From: Desulfobulbaceae bacterium
Lineage (GTDB): Bacteria > Desulfobacterota > Desulfobulbia > Desulfobulbales > Desulfocapsaceae
DNA: 5,899 nt
Direction: 5' to 3'
Assembly (NCBI GenBank): GCA_030599175.1
Contig: JAUVON010000187.1
Location: 1 to 5,899 of the forward strand
The position numbers were made by a program, and so were the translations under genes. The notes under the pieces were generated by a model, which was not told the DNA's origin, made no database searches, and was given only the letters and a program-made list of their open reading frames with translations. Shown here one piece after another: positions 4,852-5,899 of the stretch. Within the stretch, counting starts at the first letter, position 1. Every line of letters starts with the position of its first letter.

Positions 4852-5899
4852 GCACATACTACATTCATTACTCAGTGAACTCAAAGAAGAATTTGCCAAA
4901 TCCCGAAAAAGTGCGGAGCGTGGGCCATGGTTCGTATACACCCTGCTCGCAATCATTCTTCCATTTACCTCATCGCGGACGTCCAATCTTCTTCGAGCAC
5001 TTGAAGTATTATTTGGATTCTCCATCAGAAAGAAAAAATATTACCGGTTTATGGCATCACCGAAGATCCCATGGAGCGGGCTTTGGATCAGGCTGTGGAA
5101 ACTTATCCCAGAACCGGAAACCAACGGGAGGTTACTCGTAGCTCTCGATGACTTTATCAACCCCAAGACAGGTAGAAAAATATTTGGCTGTGCCAATGTA
5201 TTCGATCATGCTGCTAAACAGAACCAGTCAAAATATCCCTGGGCACAAAATGTTGTTTGTATTGGGCTCCTTAAAGTAGTCAAAGGTCGCTGGGCGTGCT
5301 TGCCACTGAGCCACTGCTATTATCATCTCAAAAAGGATATTGAGGTAAATCATCCAAAGTACAATGGTAAAGATGTTAAGTTCCGCAGTAAGCATGAGCA
5401 ATCTGTTGATATGCTCTGTGCTATCGCGGCTAAGTTTCCAGAATCCAATATTCTGGTAGCGACAGACTCCTGGTTTGGCAATAACGGTATGTGGAAACCA
5501 TTGCACAAAGAATTGGGAGACCGGGTTCATATGATATCCCGGCTTCGATCCAATAATAATTTGTTTGATGAACCATCGGCGCCAACGATAAAAAGGCGAG
5601 GTCGTCCCAGAAAATATGGACACAAACTTGGTACAGCATCTACTCTTGCATGCAGGCAACGGATGTTACAGCAGGAATATACTGTCAACCTTTACGGTAA
5701 AGAACGAAAGGTACAGGCCTATGACAAGATTGTCATGCTCAGAACCCTTAAATGTAGGATAAGAGTTGTCTGGGTTTACCGTAAGACACAATGGGTTGCC
5801 TTATTTTCTACCGACCTGACTTTATCGGTCAAAGAGATTATCGAGTATTACGGTGCCAGGTGGAAAATCGAGGCTTGTTTCAAAGAGCTGAAAAGGGAT
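4850..5899 (+). CDS. DDE transposase, IS4 superfamily (IS701/DDE_5-like), 3' end outside window
   Basis: The frame is open from ATG 4850 to the last base, giving 350 codons without a stop, so the gene runs past the window. AAGGA (4839-4843) lies 6 nt before the ATG. It catalyses cut and insertion of its own element. First catalytic Asp is probably Asp100 in LVALDDFINPKTG, the second is Asp206 in LVATDSWFGNNGMW, and Glu341 sits in YGARWKIEACFKELK. The last stretch fits the IS4 signature Y-(2)-R-(3)-E-(6)-K exactly (Tyr334, Arg337, Glu341, Lys348). The gap of about 135 residues between second Asp and Glu fits the beta-strand insertion domain of this group; it contains a basic KRRGRPRKYG patch. 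The N-terminal 90 residues, with a hydrophobic stretch and the IRKKKYYRF region, are probably DNA-binding. The LDD...PKTG...WAQNVVCIGL pattern resembles DDE_5/IS701-type enzymes. The exact IS subgroup is unsure. Confidence 0.92.
   Translation, partial: MHILHSLLSELKEEFAKSRKSAERGPWFVYTLLAIILPFTSSRTSNLLRALEVLFGFSIRKKKYYRFMASPKIPWSGLWIRLWKLIPEPETNGRLLVALDDFINPKTGRKIFGCANVFDHAAKQNQSKYPWAQNVVCIGLLKVVKGRWACLPLSHCYYHLKKDIEVNHPKYNGKDVKFRSKHEQSVDMLCAIAAKFPESNILVATDSWFGNNGMWKPLHKELGDRVHMISRLRSNNNLFDEPSAPTIKRRGRPRKYGHKLGTASTLACRQRMLQQEYTVNLYGKERKVQAYDKIVMLRTLKCRIRVVWVYRKTQWVALFSTDLTLSVKEIIEYYGARWKIEACFKELKRD

Larger units (their letters stand above)
4788..5899 (+). mobile_element. Insertion sequence, IS4 superfamily, partial (right end beyond window; left end not resolved)
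   Basis: The transposase and its leader define the element. The start given here is only the leftmost leader feature tied to the transposase gene, not a mapped IS end. Terminal inverted repeats and target duplication cannot be determined because the right end is outside the window. The transposase frame is undamaged as far as it can be read, so the element may be active. Confidence 0.7.

Noticed and set aside
4788..5141. A 117-codon + strand frame overlapping the transposase start
   Set aside because: It is out of frame with the transposase, which has intact DDE motifs over 350 codons; the overlap is a shadow and not evidence of a frameshifted transposase.
5228..5659. Long - strand frame of 143 codons inside the transposase
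   Set aside because: It lies antisense to the well-supported transposase and shows no domain of its own.

Overview
The window looks like chromosomal DNA from a Gram-negative bacterium. The evidence is an outer-membrane-type lipoprotein signal, an anti-sigma/anti-anti-sigma pair, and a D-amino-acid transaminase whose RGVAPRD-type loop resembles proteobacterial versions. Moderate GC in genes, AT-rich spacers and the gene styles make a Desulfobacterota (former Deltaproteobacteria) sulfate-reducer-like genome my best guess. That is inference; no taxonomic marker is present.

Bases 1-3118 (+ strand) hold a tight four-gene set. First comes the C-terminal part of an ABC exporter, cut at its 5' end by the window edge, whose ATPase domain carries an insertion of roughly 250 residues. 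Then follow a stand-alone cyclic-nucleotide-binding-like domain protein whose start overlaps the ABC gene, an RsbW/SpoIIAB-type ATP-binding kinase, and a STAS-domain anti-anti-sigma factor. The last two are the core of a partner switch. Their co-transcription with an ABC transporter suggests that the switch controls, or reports on, the transporter. No sigma factor or PP2C phosphatase is visible here.

Bases 3189-4297 (- strand, convergent with the first set) hold a probable two-gene operon: a small lipoprotein followed after 17 nt by a class IV PLP aminotransferase of the D-alanine aminotransferase type, with a non-canonical carboxylate-binding loop.

Bases 4298-4849 are non-coding and AT-rich. 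They contain a perfect 20-bp tandem duplication, several short inverted repeats and possible promoters. From 4850 to the window end an uninterrupted + strand reading frame encodes an IS4-superfamily DDE transposase. It is cut by the window edge just after its catalytic Glu. Its ribosome-binding site and start codon form one arm of an inverted repeat that could shield it from read-through transcription.
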